From Chitinophagaceae bacterium (GTDB taxonomy: Bacteria > Bacteroidota > Bacteroidia > Chitinophagales > Chitinophagaceae), in contig VIKJ01000016.1 in assembly GCA_008080615.1 (NCBI GenBank), positions 1-37,478 of the forward strand: a stretch of DNA of 37,478 nt. Reading direction: 5' to 3'. Under the pieces are notes generated by a model, which saw only the letters and a program-made list of their open reading frames with translations, had not been told where the DNA came from and searched no databases. Each line of letters opens with the position of its first letter. Within the stretch, counting starts at the first letter, position 1. Below are positions 23,130-31,737 of this stretch, in pieces. Position numbers and translations under genes: made by a program.

Positions 23130-23788
23130 GGCATAAATGAATCTCTATTCGGTTGATTTAATGCATAGTTCATCTTTTTTTGATTTCCTAAACTATCCAC
23201 CGTTTCTTTCATCATATTTTTTCCGCATTCACTTCCTGCACCATGCGCTGGATATACAATCACATCATCCGCTAAGGGCATTATTTTATTCATTAAGCTA
23301 TCGTATAATAAACCCGCTAATTCTTCCTTGGTTAAATTGGCAGCTTTTTGTGCAAGATCAGGACGGCCTACATCCCCCAAAAACAGGGTATCGCCACTAA
23401 AAATGCAATAGTCTTTTCCTTTTTCGTCAATCAATAAAAAAGTACTGCTCTCCATTGTATGACCAGGTGTGTGCAACACTTTAATTGCGATATCACCGAT
23501 GATAAAAATTTCATTGTCTTTTGCGGTAATACAATCATAACCTGCTACAGCCGTAGGGCCAAATACAATTGAAGCACCTGTTTTTTTACTAAGGTCTACA
23601 TGACCGCTAACAAAGTCGGCATGAAAATGTGTTTCAAAAATATATTTTAGTTGAACTTTATCTTTTTCTAAACGCGCTAAATAAGGTTGAACCTCTCTCA
23701 ATGGGTCTATAATTGCGGCTTCGCCATTGCTGGTAATATAATAAGCTCCTTGAGCAAGGCAACCAGTATAAATCTGTTCTATTTTCAT
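23126..23788 (-). CDS. Metallo-beta-lactamase-fold persulfide dioxygenase-like protein (N-terminal half)
   Basis: 220 residues with an MBL fold: THFHADFVSGH (H54, H56, D58, plus H63), H110 in LHTPGHT and D133 in FSGDTLFLGDVGRPDL. The GDVGRPDL segment and wide metal ligand set are typical of ETHE1-type persulfide dioxygenases, which oxidise glutathione or protein persulfides to sulfite with Fe(II). A GTG start at 23794 gives two more residues; the ATG at 23788 is preferred. The C-terminus NYALNQPNRDSFMP stops where relatives continue through a PPxYFP-like linker into rhodanese domains. CAACTTTG at 23809-23816 (minus strand) is a one-mismatch -7 element. Confidence 0.85.
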   Translation of the reverse strand: MKIEQIYTGCLAQGAYYITSNGEAAIIDPLREVQPYLARLEKDKVQLKYIFETHFHADFVSGHVDLSKKTGASIVFGPTAVAGYDCITAKDNEIFIIGDIAIKVLHTPGHTMESSTFLLIDEKGKDYCIFSGDTLFLGDVGRPDLAQKAANLTKEELAGLLYDSLMNKIMPLADDVIVYPAHGAGSECGKNMMKETVDSLGNQKKMNYALNQPNRDSFMP

Positions 23789-23831
23789 GTACACAATTTT
23801 TGGAGATACAAAGTTGTGTAATAAAACAGGC

Positions 23832-24656
23832 TTATTTAATGATAAAAATCATAAATAGCTCTGATTCTTCCCGCTTTTTAAAAGAGTTATAGCAGGTTTC
23901 CAATTTTTTAATTGAAAACGTAGGTGAAAATAAGTGAATATATTCTTCCTTATTTCCTCCAAATGGTGGGCCACCTTCGAAGCTTCTATTGAAAAGTAAT
24001 CCAACTAATTTTCCTCCCTTAGCAATTAGCTGGCTCATTTTTATTACATAATTTGTTCTTAGTGATGGGTCTATTGCACAAAAAAAAGTTTGTTCAATAA
24101 TTAGGTCATATTGGCCTTGATGATTAAAAAAGTCGCCTAAGATTATTTGAATCCGCGAATCGTTTTTATATTTTTTTTGGAGAGATTGAACCAATGGTTC
24201 AGCAATATCTATGAGTGTGATATTGGTAAAGCCTTGTTCTAATAAATAAGCTGCTTCATACGCATTACCACAACCTGGAATGAGTATTCTACAATCTTTG
24301 TTGGTTAGTTGATCAATATACTGTTTAATAGGAGGGGATACTAGCCCTAAATCCCATTGAGTTGAATTGTTTTGGTATTTATCCGACCAAAAATTGGCGT
24401 CTAATGAATTAGCTGAGTTTATAAGTGACTCTATATAAATTCTGCTTTTCATTTTTTTGATTGCTGCTTCTCTAGATCTAGCTTCAGTAAAGGTATTGTA
24501 ATATTCAATGTGTTTTATAATCCAAGGGATACCAGCTTTTGTTGATTTATTTCTACCTGCATTGTGTTGTGATAATCTAATGGTTAGATTTTCACAAGAG
24601 CCTGTGTAGTATTTGTTTAGTGATTTTGAATAAATAATATAGACAGTATACGACAT
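23832..24656 (-). CDS. GIY-YIG nuclease domain fused to a TPMT-like methyltransferase
   Basis: 274 residues with two domains. Residues 1-80 are a GIY-YIG endonuclease-like module of the small UPF0213 type: YTVYIIYSKSLNKYYTGSC, R27, then SREAAIKKMKSR with E63. Residues about 84-274 are a SAM-dependent methyltransferase of the thiopurine methyltransferase type: NFWSDKYQ, WDLGLVSPP, ILIPGCGNAYEA (124-135), ILGDFF and LIIEQTFFCAI. These are usually separate genes. An in-frame extension to 24755 reads through tRNA-Ala and is rejected. The chosen ATG directly follows the T-run of the tRNA terminator, so the gene has almost no leader of its own. The fusion could be genuine or made by a small deletion. 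Confidence 0.75.
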   Translation of the reverse strand: MSYTVYIIYSKSLNKYYTGSCENLTIRLSQHNAGRNKSTKAGIPWIIKHIEYYNTFTEARSREAAIKKMKSRIYIESLINSANSLDANFWSDKYQNNSTQWDLGLVSPPIKQYIDQLTNKDCRILIPGCGNAYEAAYLLEQGFTNITLIDIAEPLVQSLQKKYKNDSRIQIILGDFFNHQGQYDLIIEQTFFCAIDPSLRTNYVIKMSQLIAKGGKLVGLLFNRSFEGGPPFGGNKEEYIHLFSPTFSIKKLETCYNSFKKREESELFMIFIIK

Positions 24657-24683
24657 AAAAAAAGCCCACAGCAATGTGGGCTT
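24657..24683 (-). terminator. Rho-independent terminator after tRNA-Ala
   Basis: A 9-bp perfect stem (24675-24683 with 24662-24670, AAGCCCACA and complement) with a four-base loop is followed on the minus strand by a run of seven T that ends at the ATG of the GIY-YIG fusion gene. Confidence 0.8.
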
Positions 24684-24696
24684 GATTTTAAAACTG

Positions 24697-24770
<74 letters not shown>

Positions 24771-24938
24771 ATGTGGATTGCAAATGTATAGGCTCAGAGG
24801 GGTATGACAAAATTTTAGTTATAAAGGAATCCTCCCCTTCTCAACCAACCGGATATACTCATCATTTTCACTGCGCCAGGGGCATTGGTAATTCTCAACC
24901 GCAAATCTAAAGGTTCCCTGCCGGGAGACTTCCCCGGG
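24771..24938. other. Gene-free stretch holding the apparent junction of segments A and B
   Basis: No convincing gene. A 67-codon minus-strand reading frame crosses 24819-25022 but runs through the terminator and has no recognisable domain. Base composition shifts here: AT-rich up to about 24830, GC-richer from about 24840 on. Confidence 0.5.
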
Positions 24939-24974
24939 AAAAAAAAGTCCGCCAAAGCAAATACTCCGGCGAAC
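24939..24974 (-). terminator. Rho-independent terminator after segment B citrate synthase
   Basis: On the minus strand a 7-bp stem, GTTCGCC (24968-24974) pairing with GGCGGAC (24947-24953, one G-U), with a 14-nt loop, is followed by eight T (24946-24939). It lies 38 nt after the gltA stop. Confidence 0.8.
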
Positions 24975-25012
24975 AAATTTTATTATTGTTTGTGATTGGT
25001 GAACCGCACCAC

Positions 25013-26354
25013 TTATTCCCAAATCTCATCTTTCCCTTCCAGCCATAACTTAACCGATTCGGTAGTAACCGATTTAGGACGTTCGAGCGGAAAGCCGAGG
25101 ACCCTGTCCCAGCAAAGACTTGCCATTACACCCAATGCACGGCTAACGGCGAAGAGAACGGTATAAAATTCATATTCAACCATTCCATAATGAACCAATA
25201 AGGCGCCACTATGCGCGTCTACATTGGGCCAGGGATTTTTTATTTTACCGAGCGACTGTAAAATAGGTGGCACCGTATCATAAATATTCCAAACCGTATT
25301 CACCAGTTTATCATCCGGCATATGTTTTTTACCAAACTCCATTTGCGCGGTGAAACGTGGGTCTGTTTTGCGCAATACGGCATGGCCATAACCGGGTACT
25401 ACTTTACCATCGGACAATGTTTTTTGAACATAACCAGCTATCTGTTCCCTTGTTGGTTCATCGGTACCCAGTTGCTCCTGCATCTCATAGATCCACTTAA
25501 TCACTTCCTGGTTAGCCAATCCATGTAAAGGGCCGGCTAAACCATTCATTCCGGCTGCATAACTCAGGAATGGATCACTTAAAGCGGATCCTACCAGGTG
25601 TGTGGTATGTGCCGATACGTTACCCCCTTCATGATCGGCATGAATGGTCATGTATAAACGCATCAGCTCTTTAAAGCTTTCATCTTCAAAACCCATCATA
25701 TGCGCCAGGTTACCTGCCCAATCGAGCAAACCATTGGGTTGTATATGCTCACTGTTTTTATATTTTCTCCGGTAGATATACGCGGCAATACGCGGCAGAC
25801 GGGCTATCAGGTCCATCGTGTCATCAAAAGCCGGGTTCCAGTAATCCGACTTACTGATGCCTTTAGAATATTCTTTGGCAAAATTACTTTCTGTTTGCAG
25901 CGCCATCACACCGGTAACAAACATGGTCATGGGATGCGCGCTAATGGGCAATGCATGCGCTAATGGGCAATGCATCAATAGTGGCAAACACATAGTTGGG
26001 TACATGACTGCGGCGTTGCCAGATATTGGTAATATGGGCCACATCTTCTGCTGTTGGCAATTCGCCAATCAACATCAGGTAATATAAACCTTCGGGCAGT
26101 GGTTCCCCGCCATTAGGGGCCCTGGGCAATTTTTCCTGCAATTCCGGAATAGAGTATCCACGAAAACGAATACCATCCTGCGCATCCAACAAACTGGTTT
26201 CAGTTACCAAACCGGTAATTCCACGCATACCCTGGTAAACCTGCGCCAGGGTTACTTCTCCGATCTTTCTGCTACCATGCTGCTTCAGCAATTCCTTAAT
26301 TTCTACATTCGAGGCATCCGCTTTTACTTTAAACCGCTCTTTAATTAATTCCAT
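25013..26354 (-). pseudogene. gltA: Citrate synthase, eukaryotic type, broken by a 19-bp tandem duplication
   Basis: Orthologue of 7905-9227, with the same eukaryote-like motifs (HADHEGGNVSAHTTHL, GYGHAVLRKTDPR, NVDAHSGALL), so the catalytic residues are encoded. The frame from the ATG at 26354 (MELIKERF) reads to ATIDALPISA and then stops after CIAH. The rest is in another frame. The cause is visible: a 19-bp unit is present twice in tandem (25938-25956 and 25957-25975), and removing one copy restores the uninterrupted reading ALPISAHPMTMF. The duplication is therefore very recent or an artefact. A loss of this enzyme would be costly, which favours an artefact, unless another copy exists. 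Confidence 0.9.
25938..25975. repeat. Perfect 19-bp tandem duplication inside gltA
   Basis: Two identical adjacent 19-bp units beginning GCGCTAATGGG. Nineteen is not a multiple of three, so the second copy shifts the gltA frame. Confidence 0.95.
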
Positions 26355-26499
26355 GACTGATTTTTTATTGATAAGCTTACATAATACCATAGATAGGCAG
26401 GCCATATCAGAAAAGCCTTTCCTAAATGCGATAAAGGTAAAACAAGTTGCCATCCGCGACAAAACAAATGGGATGAAGGTTGTTGAAATAATGATAAAA

Positions 26500-27591
26500 T
26501 TATTTCGGCGCTTTGCGATATAGGTAAACCACTACAAAAACGAAGATAATATTGGGTATCCAGGCAGCTAACAACGGGGGCAGATTACCCTTGGTAGAGA
26601 AAATGGTAGAAAACCTGTCAGTAATAATAAATAATGCCGCCACCACAAAACCCACTGCCAGGTGTACCCCGCTGCCACCCCTCACCTTACGCCCGGCCAC
26701 AATGGCCCCGATAAGTGTTAACAGGAGTACCGTTACACAGGTAGCATCACGGCGGTAGCGTTCCACTTTCAATTCATTCAACCCCTCAGAACCGCGCAAT
26801 TCTTCCAGCCGTATAAACCGGTCCAGCTCGGGAGAAGTGAGTTTGTCTTTGGTGTATTTGTCGCGGCTAAGGTCGTAAGGTTTAAAATTAAAGTTCATCA
26901 CCCTGCTTAACTCAATAGTAACCTGTTCATTCAAAGGATTCAATTTCCGCTCAACTAATGATTCGAGTTTCCATTTTTTGCCTGCCGTATCCCAAAGGAT
27001 CACATCGGCCCTTGAATTCAGCACCACTTTATTACCCTCCACCTTATATAAAAAAATGGGGCCACCCCTTTTCAGCGCCGTATCATAGGTATAAATACCG
27101 GCGAACGTAAATGAATCCACCCTTAAATAAATATTGCTGGGCGGCGCCACCAGGCTGTTATAAGAGTTATTACCATCAATATACCTGGCTTCAAAAGCCC
27201 CTCTTACCTGGTTGGCACGGGGTACTATATACTGGTTAGAGAACCAAAGCATAGCAGCCAGGATAATGCCACCGATCCAGTAAGGCCGTAACCATCGCGA
27301 ATAGGAAGTTCCGCTGGCCAGGATGGCTATAATCTCGCTTCTGCCGGCCATCTTAGAGGTAAAAAAAATCACAGCGATAAATACAAATAAAGGAAACAGC
27401 AACGCCACTATATGCGGTATAAAACCGGCATAATATTCCGTAAGCACCCGCTTAAGCCCCAGTTGCGACTTAACAAAATCATCCGTTTTTTCACTTACAT
27501 CCACTACCACGGCAATGATGGAAAACAGGAAAATGGCGAAGAAGAAGGTGGTCAGAAACTTCTTTAGTATGTACCAGTCGATTTTCTTCAT
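26500..27591 (-). CDS. LptF/LptG-family permease (segment B copy)
   Basis: 363 residues, exactly the length of the segment A orthologue at 6706-7797, and similar throughout. The start IDWYILKKFLTTFF, the SKMAGRSEIIAILASG region and the end RFSTIFSTKGNLPPLLAAW are shared, with six membrane helices split three and three around a periplasmic domain. It would take part in lipopolysaccharide export. The ATG at 27591 follows a full -7 element. It lies between tgt and gltA on the minus strand as in segment A. The 145-nt gap to gltA (26355-26499) has no gene. Confidence 0.88.
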   Translation of the reverse strand: MKKIDWYILKKFLTTFFFAIFLFSIIAVVVDVSEKTDDFVKSQLGLKRVLTEYYAGFIPHIVALLFPLFVFIAVIFFTSKMAGRSEIIAILASGTSYSRWLRPYWIGGIILAAMLWFSNQYIVPRANQVRGAFEARYIDGNNSYNSLVAPPSNIYLRVDSFTFAGIYTYDTALKRGGPIFLYKVEGNKVVLNSRADVILWDTAGKKWKLESLVERKLNPLNEQVTIELSRVMNFNFKPYDLSRDKYTKDKLTSPELDRFIRLEELRGSEGLNELKVERYRRDATCVTVLLLTLIGAIVAGRKVRGGSGVHLAVGFVVAALFIITDRFSTIFSTKGNLPPLLAAWIPNIIFVFVVVYLYRKAPK

Positions 27592-27606
27592 GATAGGTTA
27601 TCCTGG

Positions 27607-27614
27607 CAAAGATA
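27607..27614 (-). promoter_or_regulatory. Promoter -7 element of lptF/G (segment B)
   Basis: On the minus strand TATCTTTG matches TAnnTTTG, 15 nt upstream of the ATG. The segment A orthologue has CATCTTTG at the matching place, so the element is conserved. Confidence 0.5.
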
Positions 27615-27670
27615 CAGGGGGGAGTTGTAAGTTATATTGTTGTAGGTTATAAGTTATATGGTCCTTTGAT

Positions 27671-28810
27671 TTATAGTCTTTGTTTAACTTTTATAACCAT
27701 CTCTTTTTTCCAACTGCTGAAATCTCCCTCCAGTATATGTTTCCTGGCTTCTCCCATGAGCCAGAGGTAGAAGGCAAGGTTTTGAATGCTGGCCAGTTGC
27801 AGGCCCAGGATTTCGTTGGCTACAAATAAATGACGCAGGTAGGCTTTGGAATAATATTGACTGGTTTCGCAAGGCAGGCCCGGATCAACAGGAGAAAAAT
27901 CGGTTGCCCATTTTTTATTTTTTATGTTGATAACACCCTGTGTAGTAAACAGCATCCCATTCCGGCCATTGCGGGTGGGCATTACACAATCAAACATATC
28001 AATACCCAGATCAATGCACTCCAGTATATTCCATGGGGTGCCCACTCCCATTAAATAACGGGGTTTATCAACAGGCAAATGACCGGTACAGTATTCCGTG
28101 AATTCATACATCATCTCTTCCGGTTCGCCCACACTCAATCCGCCAATCGCATTACCCGCCGCCCCTTTGGAGGCGATGTATTCGCAGGAAGCTTTTCGAA
28201 GATCCTTATAGGTACTTCCCTGAACTATCGGGAAAAGATGCTGGGAATAGCCATATTTGTCCGGCGTTTCACTCAATCGCTGAAAACACCTGTCCAGCCA
28301 GCGATGCGTGAGTTCCATACTTTTTTTAGCATAGGCATACTCACTGGGGTAAGGTGGACATTCATCAAATGCCATGATGATATCCGCACCAATACTGCGT
28401 TGAATATCCATGACCGATTCGGGTGTGAATAAATGCCGGCTGCCATCAATATGCGATTGAAACATTACCCCTTCTTCCTTAATTTTCCGATTGGCTGCCA
28501 GTGAAAAAACCTGGTAGCCCCCGCTATCGGTTAAAATGGGCCTGTTCCAACCAATGAATGTATGCAGGCCGCCGGCCCCTTCCAGCACTTCAGTACCGGG
28601 CCTCAGGTATAAATGATAGGTATTGCCCAGTATGATCTGCGCCCGCACCTCCTGTTTTAATTGTTGCTGTGTTACGGCTTTTACACTACCCACAGTACCT
28701 ACCGGCATAAAAATGGGCGTCAGTATCTCCCCATGACCGGTAATCATCTTACCCGCTCTCGCCTTTGAGCCCGTTGCATTTGCCGGTAACTGAAATTCCA
28801 ATGCTGCCAT
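27671..28810 (-). CDS. tgt: Queuine tRNA-ribosyltransferase (TGT), segment B copy
   Basis: 379 residues, same length as the segment A copy. It shows MPVGTVGSVKA, TDSGGYQVFSL with the catalytic aspartate, AFDECPPYPS, GGLSVGEP and MFDCVMPTRNGR with the nucleophile. At the place of the classical zinc site it reads DPGLPCETSQ, with one cysteine instead of three, again indicating that the canonical zinc centre is absent or altered in this lineage. The start ATG follows a -7 element by 4 nt. It is divergent from the glycosyltransferase gene, as in segment A. Confidence 0.93.
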   Translation of the reverse strand: MAALEFQLPANATGSKARAGKMITGHGEILTPIFMPVGTVGSVKAVTQQQLKQEVRAQIILGNTYHLYLRPGTEVLEGAGGLHTFIGWNRPILTDSGGYQVFSLAANRKIKEEGVMFQSHIDGSRHLFTPESVMDIQRSIGADIIMAFDECPPYPSEYAYAKKSMELTHRWLDRCFQRLSETPDKYGYSQHLFPIVQGSTYKDLRKASCEYIASKGAAGNAIGGLSVGEPEEMMYEFTEYCTGHLPVDKPRYLMGVGTPWNILECIDLGIDMFDCVMPTRNGRNGMLFTTQGVINIKNKKWATDFSPVDPGLPCETSQYYSKAYLRHLFVANEILGLQLASIQNLAFYLWLMGEARKHILEGDFSSWKKEMVIKVKQRL

Positions 28811-28814
28811 CCGG

Positions 28815-28822
28815 CAAAAGTA
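28815..28822 (-). promoter_or_regulatory. Promoter -7 element for tgt (segment B)
   Basis: On the minus strand TACTTTTG matches TAnnTTTG, four bases before the tgt ATG at 28810. Spacing is identical to segment A. Confidence 0.6.
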
Positions 28823-28880
28823 AGGAAAAGACGCCCGCTATTCTTTTCCACACCCCATCCACTCTAACCCTCCAAAACGC

Positions 28881-28888
28881 TACTTTTG
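28881..28888 (+). promoter_or_regulatory. Promoter -7 element for the glycosyltransferase (segment B)
   Basis: TACTTTTG, four bases before the ATG at 28893. The segment A orthologue has TATTTTTG at the same distance. Confidence 0.6.
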
Positions 28889-28892
28889 CCGG

Positions 28893-30017
28893 ATGATGAT
28901 ACCACCCGTTGTATGGAGCATTCTTTTCTATGCTTTTTGTACAGTGATCGCCATCCAGGTTTTTTATTACCTGTATTTTTTTAGCCGCCTGGCCTTTTAT
29001 AAAGCGCCTGCTAAAGAAGTCAGCCATGAGCACCCCGTATCTGTGGTGATCTGCGCACGTGATGAAGCGGATAATCTTGCCAGGAACCTGCCCGGTGTAT
29101 TGGTGCAGGATTATAAGACCACCCATGAAGTGGTGGTAGTGAACGACAACTCTACCGATGATGGCAGATATGTGATTGATGAATTCAATAAATCATTCAA
29201 GAACATCAATCATATACAGCTTACCCAGGAAGCGAAGATGATCAGCGGTAAAAAATTTCCTTTATCAATGGGTATCAGAAGCGCCAAATATGAGATATTA
29301 TTACTCACCGATGCGGACTGCACACCCGCTTCTGAATACTGGATGCAGAAAATGCAGGATGCCTATACCGACAATACAGAGATTGTACTCGGTTACGGGG
29401 CATACCACAAAAGGCCGGGCATTCTAAACAAGCTCATCCGGTTCGAAACATTTCATACCGCTTTACAATATTTATCTTATGCCCTCGCAGGCACACCTTA
29501 TATGGGCGTTGGCAGGAACCTGAGTTATAAAAAAGAAGTGTTCTTACGCAATAAAGGCTTCTCATCCATTAACCAGATACCCAGTGGTGATGATGATCTA
29601 TTTATTAACCAGGTAGCTACCGCAAACAATACCGCGATAGTAATTGATCCGGATGCTCATACCCTGAGTGAGCCTAAAAAAAGATGGAGTCACTGGATGA
29701 CGCAGAAATACCGTCATTATACCACCAGCCGGTATTATAAGCCAAAGCATAAGTTTTTATTGGGACTCTATTCCCTTTCACAGTTCCTGGTTTATCCATT
29801 ACTGGCAGTTGCCCTCATTTTTTTTAACTGGTGGATGGCATTATCGGTATATGGTGTACGGTTACTGGTACAGTCGGTTGTTTTTTTCAGGACCATGAAA
29901 AAACTGGATGAGCGGGACCTGGTGCCCTGGTTCCTGTTACTGGATATCTGGTTATTCTTTTATCATATTTTTACACTACCCGCTATATGGAAAGCGCCCC
30001 GCAAAAACTGGGATTGA
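28893..30017 (+). CDS. Family 2 membrane glycosyltransferase (segment B copy)
   Basis: 374 residues, as in segment A. Order: N-terminal membrane helix, GT-A domain with PVSVVICARDEADNL, VVNDNSTDD, LLTDADC, QIPSGDDDLF and QKYRHY, then about three C-terminal helices. The substrate is unknown, with envelope glycan synthesis likely. The first of two adjacent ATG codons (28893) is used because it gives the same length as the segment A protein; the second would be one residue shorter. The 3' end overlaps the rsmG start by 31 nt in a different frame. Confidence 0.85.
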   Translation: MMIPPVVWSILFYAFCTVIAIQVFYYLYFFSRLAFYKAPAKEVSHEHPVSVVICARDEADNLARNLPGVLVQDYKTTHEVVVVNDNSTDDGRYVIDEFNKSFKNINHIQLTQEAKMISGKKFPLSMGIRSAKYEILLLTDADCTPASEYWMQKMQDAYTDNTEIVLGYGAYHKRPGILNKLIRFETFHTALQYLSYALAGTPYMGVGRNLSYKKEVFLRNKGFSSINQIPSGDDDLFINQVATANNTAIVIDPDAHTLSEPKKRWSHWMTQKYRHYTTSRYYKPKHKFLLGLYSLSQFLVYPLLAVALIFFNWWMALSVYGVRLLVQSVVFFRTMKKLDERDLVPWFLLLDIWLFFYHIFTLPAIWKAPRKNWD

Positions 30018-30631
30018 TTCAGAAATATTTTGACGATTTTTCTGAAGAGCAGGTAGCGCAGTTTACCGCCCTGGAAGCATTATATACTGAATGGAACGCG
30101 AAGATCAATGTGATATCGAGAAAAGATATTGATTCGATTTATTTGCACCATGTATTGCATTCGCTAAGCATTGCCGCCATTGCTAATTTTGAACCCGGCA
30201 CACAGGTGATTGATATTGGTTGTGGCGGTGGTTTCCCCGGCGTACCGCTGGCCATCTTTTTTCCAAAAGTAAAATTTCACCTGGCAGACAGTATCGCCAA
30301 AAAATTAAAAGTAGTGGAAGCCGTTTGTGAAGGGGCCAATATCAAAAATATTACGATACAGCATACCCGTGCAGAGGAAATCAAGAACCGCAAATTCGAC
30401 TATGCCATTTCAAGAGCCGTGGCCCCGCTGAAGGATCTCTGGAAATGGAGCGCCCCTCTTTTAAGAAAAGATCATTCAAAAGCATTACCCAATGGACTGA
30501 TCTGCCTCAAAGGCGGAGACCTGGCCCAGGAAATTTTTGAAAGCGGCCTGCGCCCCAGGATGATGCCGATCTTTAAAATTTTCCCGGAAGAATACTTTGC
30601 AGAGAAGTATGTGATTCATGCGGCGAAGTGA
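29987..30631 (+). CDS. rsmG: 16S rRNA (guanine(527)-N7)-methyltransferase (segment B copy)
   Basis: 214 residues with the RsmG pattern: EWNAKINVISRKD, LHHVLHSLSIAAI, SAM loop DIGCGGGFPGVPLAI, FHLADSIAKKLKVVEAV and YAISRAVAPLKDLWKW. It starts inside the end of the glycosyltransferase gene (31-nt overlap, same as segment A), so both are probably translated from one mRNA. Slightly shorter than the 219-residue segment A copy, the difference lying in the variable stretch before NGLICLKGGDLAQEI. Downstream, unlike in segment A, about 1.1 kb separates it from the M1 peptidase gene. Confidence 0.92.
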   Translation: MESAPQKLGLIQKYFDDFSEEQVAQFTALEALYTEWNAKINVISRKDIDSIYLHHVLHSLSIAAIANFEPGTQVIDIGCGGGFPGVPLAIFFPKVKFHLADSIAKKLKVVEAVCEGANIKNITIQHTRAEEIKNRKFDYAISRAVAPLKDLWKWSAPLLRKDHSKALPNGLICLKGGDLAQEIFESGLRPRMMPIFKIFPEEYFAEKYVIHAAK

Positions 30632-30938
30632 ATGTCTGAAACGTGATTTTGGAGGATTATTGTTGAATGCCTAATTATTGTCCACATTATTTAACATTCA
30701 ACATAACAGATATTCAAGAACAGCATCTAAAAAAAACAGGCTGTCCCAAAGTTAGGAATACTGCTTGCTGAAATATTATACTTGATTGCCCAGTTTTGAA
30801 AAGAAGTATTTTGCAGATTAATTTCAGTATCAGTCATTCCACCTGGCGTACCATCAATGGACAAAACCGAGGCATCCGCATTTCTTAAACGGTCAGTGAT
30901 GGTTGTATTTACATTTACCAGCCACAAATTGAATATGA
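30632..30938. other. Spacer after rsmG, no supported gene
   Basis: A 66-codon minus-strand reading frame with a TTG start (30727-30927) has no recognisable domain and no signal peptide. It might be a remnant related to the neighbouring lipoprotein, but there is too little to call it. No terminator with a clear stem and T-run was found. Confidence 0.4.
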
Positions 30939-31500
30939 TTACCTGGTATAGCGTACATCAAACCTGCCTTCCCTTATTTGTACTTTTTGTCCATTGGCAT
31001 TCACTGCATCAAACCAGAAAGTACCGGAAGCGATTTGATTGATGGTGTCTAATCTTTTTATGAGGAGTTCACCTGTATAGATAGGTTTTTTTGTGCGATA
31101 TGACCAATCTTGAGAGCTACTACCTAACCCAAAATAATTTCCATATGAAGAACCTTTAAAAGCACTATCTAAGCTAAGTCTAAAATTTTCTTGTATTTTT
31201 AAGCTATCTGTAAATAAGCCAACGGCGGTTTGATTATTACCACTGCCTTTAACTCCAGAAAGTCTAAAATAATAACCTCCATTGGCTCCAGTCCCTAAAA
31301 ATTGATAATTACTACCAAGTGAACCTCCACTCAACTGTGCCCCCCGGCTTAAACACCCCTCCATCCACCAAACAGCCAAAAGTATTAGCACCTGTTTGTG
31401 TTTCAGGTGGTAATTGGTCAATAGGATTTACAGGTTTATTTTTTCGGCAACTGCTGCTGAGTAAAACAAAGCTTACAGCAATTATTAAAAAAGATTTCAT
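30939..31500 (-). pseudogene. DUF6252-like lipoprotein, frameshifted in a G-run
   Basis: Starts at 31500 with a lipoprotein signal (lipobox SSSC, C18), followed by QLPPETQTGANTFGCLVDG and VFKPGG, typical of DUF6252-type Bacteroidota lipoproteins. The frame then ends at VEWRFTW. The rest of the protein (GAQLSGGSLGSNYQF ... GTFWFDAVNANGQKVQIREGRFDVRYTR) lies in another frame down to 30939. The break coincides with a run of six C (31340-31345; six G on the coding strand). Removing one G restores PGAQLSGG. Function unknown; probably periplasmic or surface. The segment A block lacks this gene at the equivalent place. Confidence 0.75.
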
Positions 31501-31737
31501 GTCTGAGACTTTTAGTTGTATAAAGAGATGTAATAGTAATTTTTTCTTATAAAAAACCTTATTGCTACGGCAGTTGTATTAAATCTTTATTACTGTCGGT
31601 ATGTGTACAAAGGAAATAGGAAAAGATGTTCGGGTATCGCTTCCGGCTAACCGGTTTTGTTTAGCCAGGATAAGCCGGAAACCTATTTCGGGGAAAAACA
31701 AGTGATACACGCGGCCGGATAATCGGCAGCTAACGGA
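31501..31737. other. 237-nt gene-free stretch with nested inverted repeat
   Basis: No gene. TTCCGGCT (31641-31648) pairs perfectly with AGCCGGAA (31673-31680), and GGCTAA (31645-31650) could alternatively pair with TTAGCC (31661-31666). This lies about 60-100 nt after the M1 peptidase stop on the minus strand; no T-run follows, so I do not call it a terminator. Confidence 0.45.

Noticed and set aside
24819..25022. 67-codon minus-strand reading frame between gltA and tRNA-Ala
   Set aside because: It runs through the gltA terminator stem and T-run and shows no domain.
30727..30927. 66-codon reading frame after rsmG
   Set aside because: Needs a TTG start, no homology recognised, no signal peptide; could be a remnant, but unsupported.
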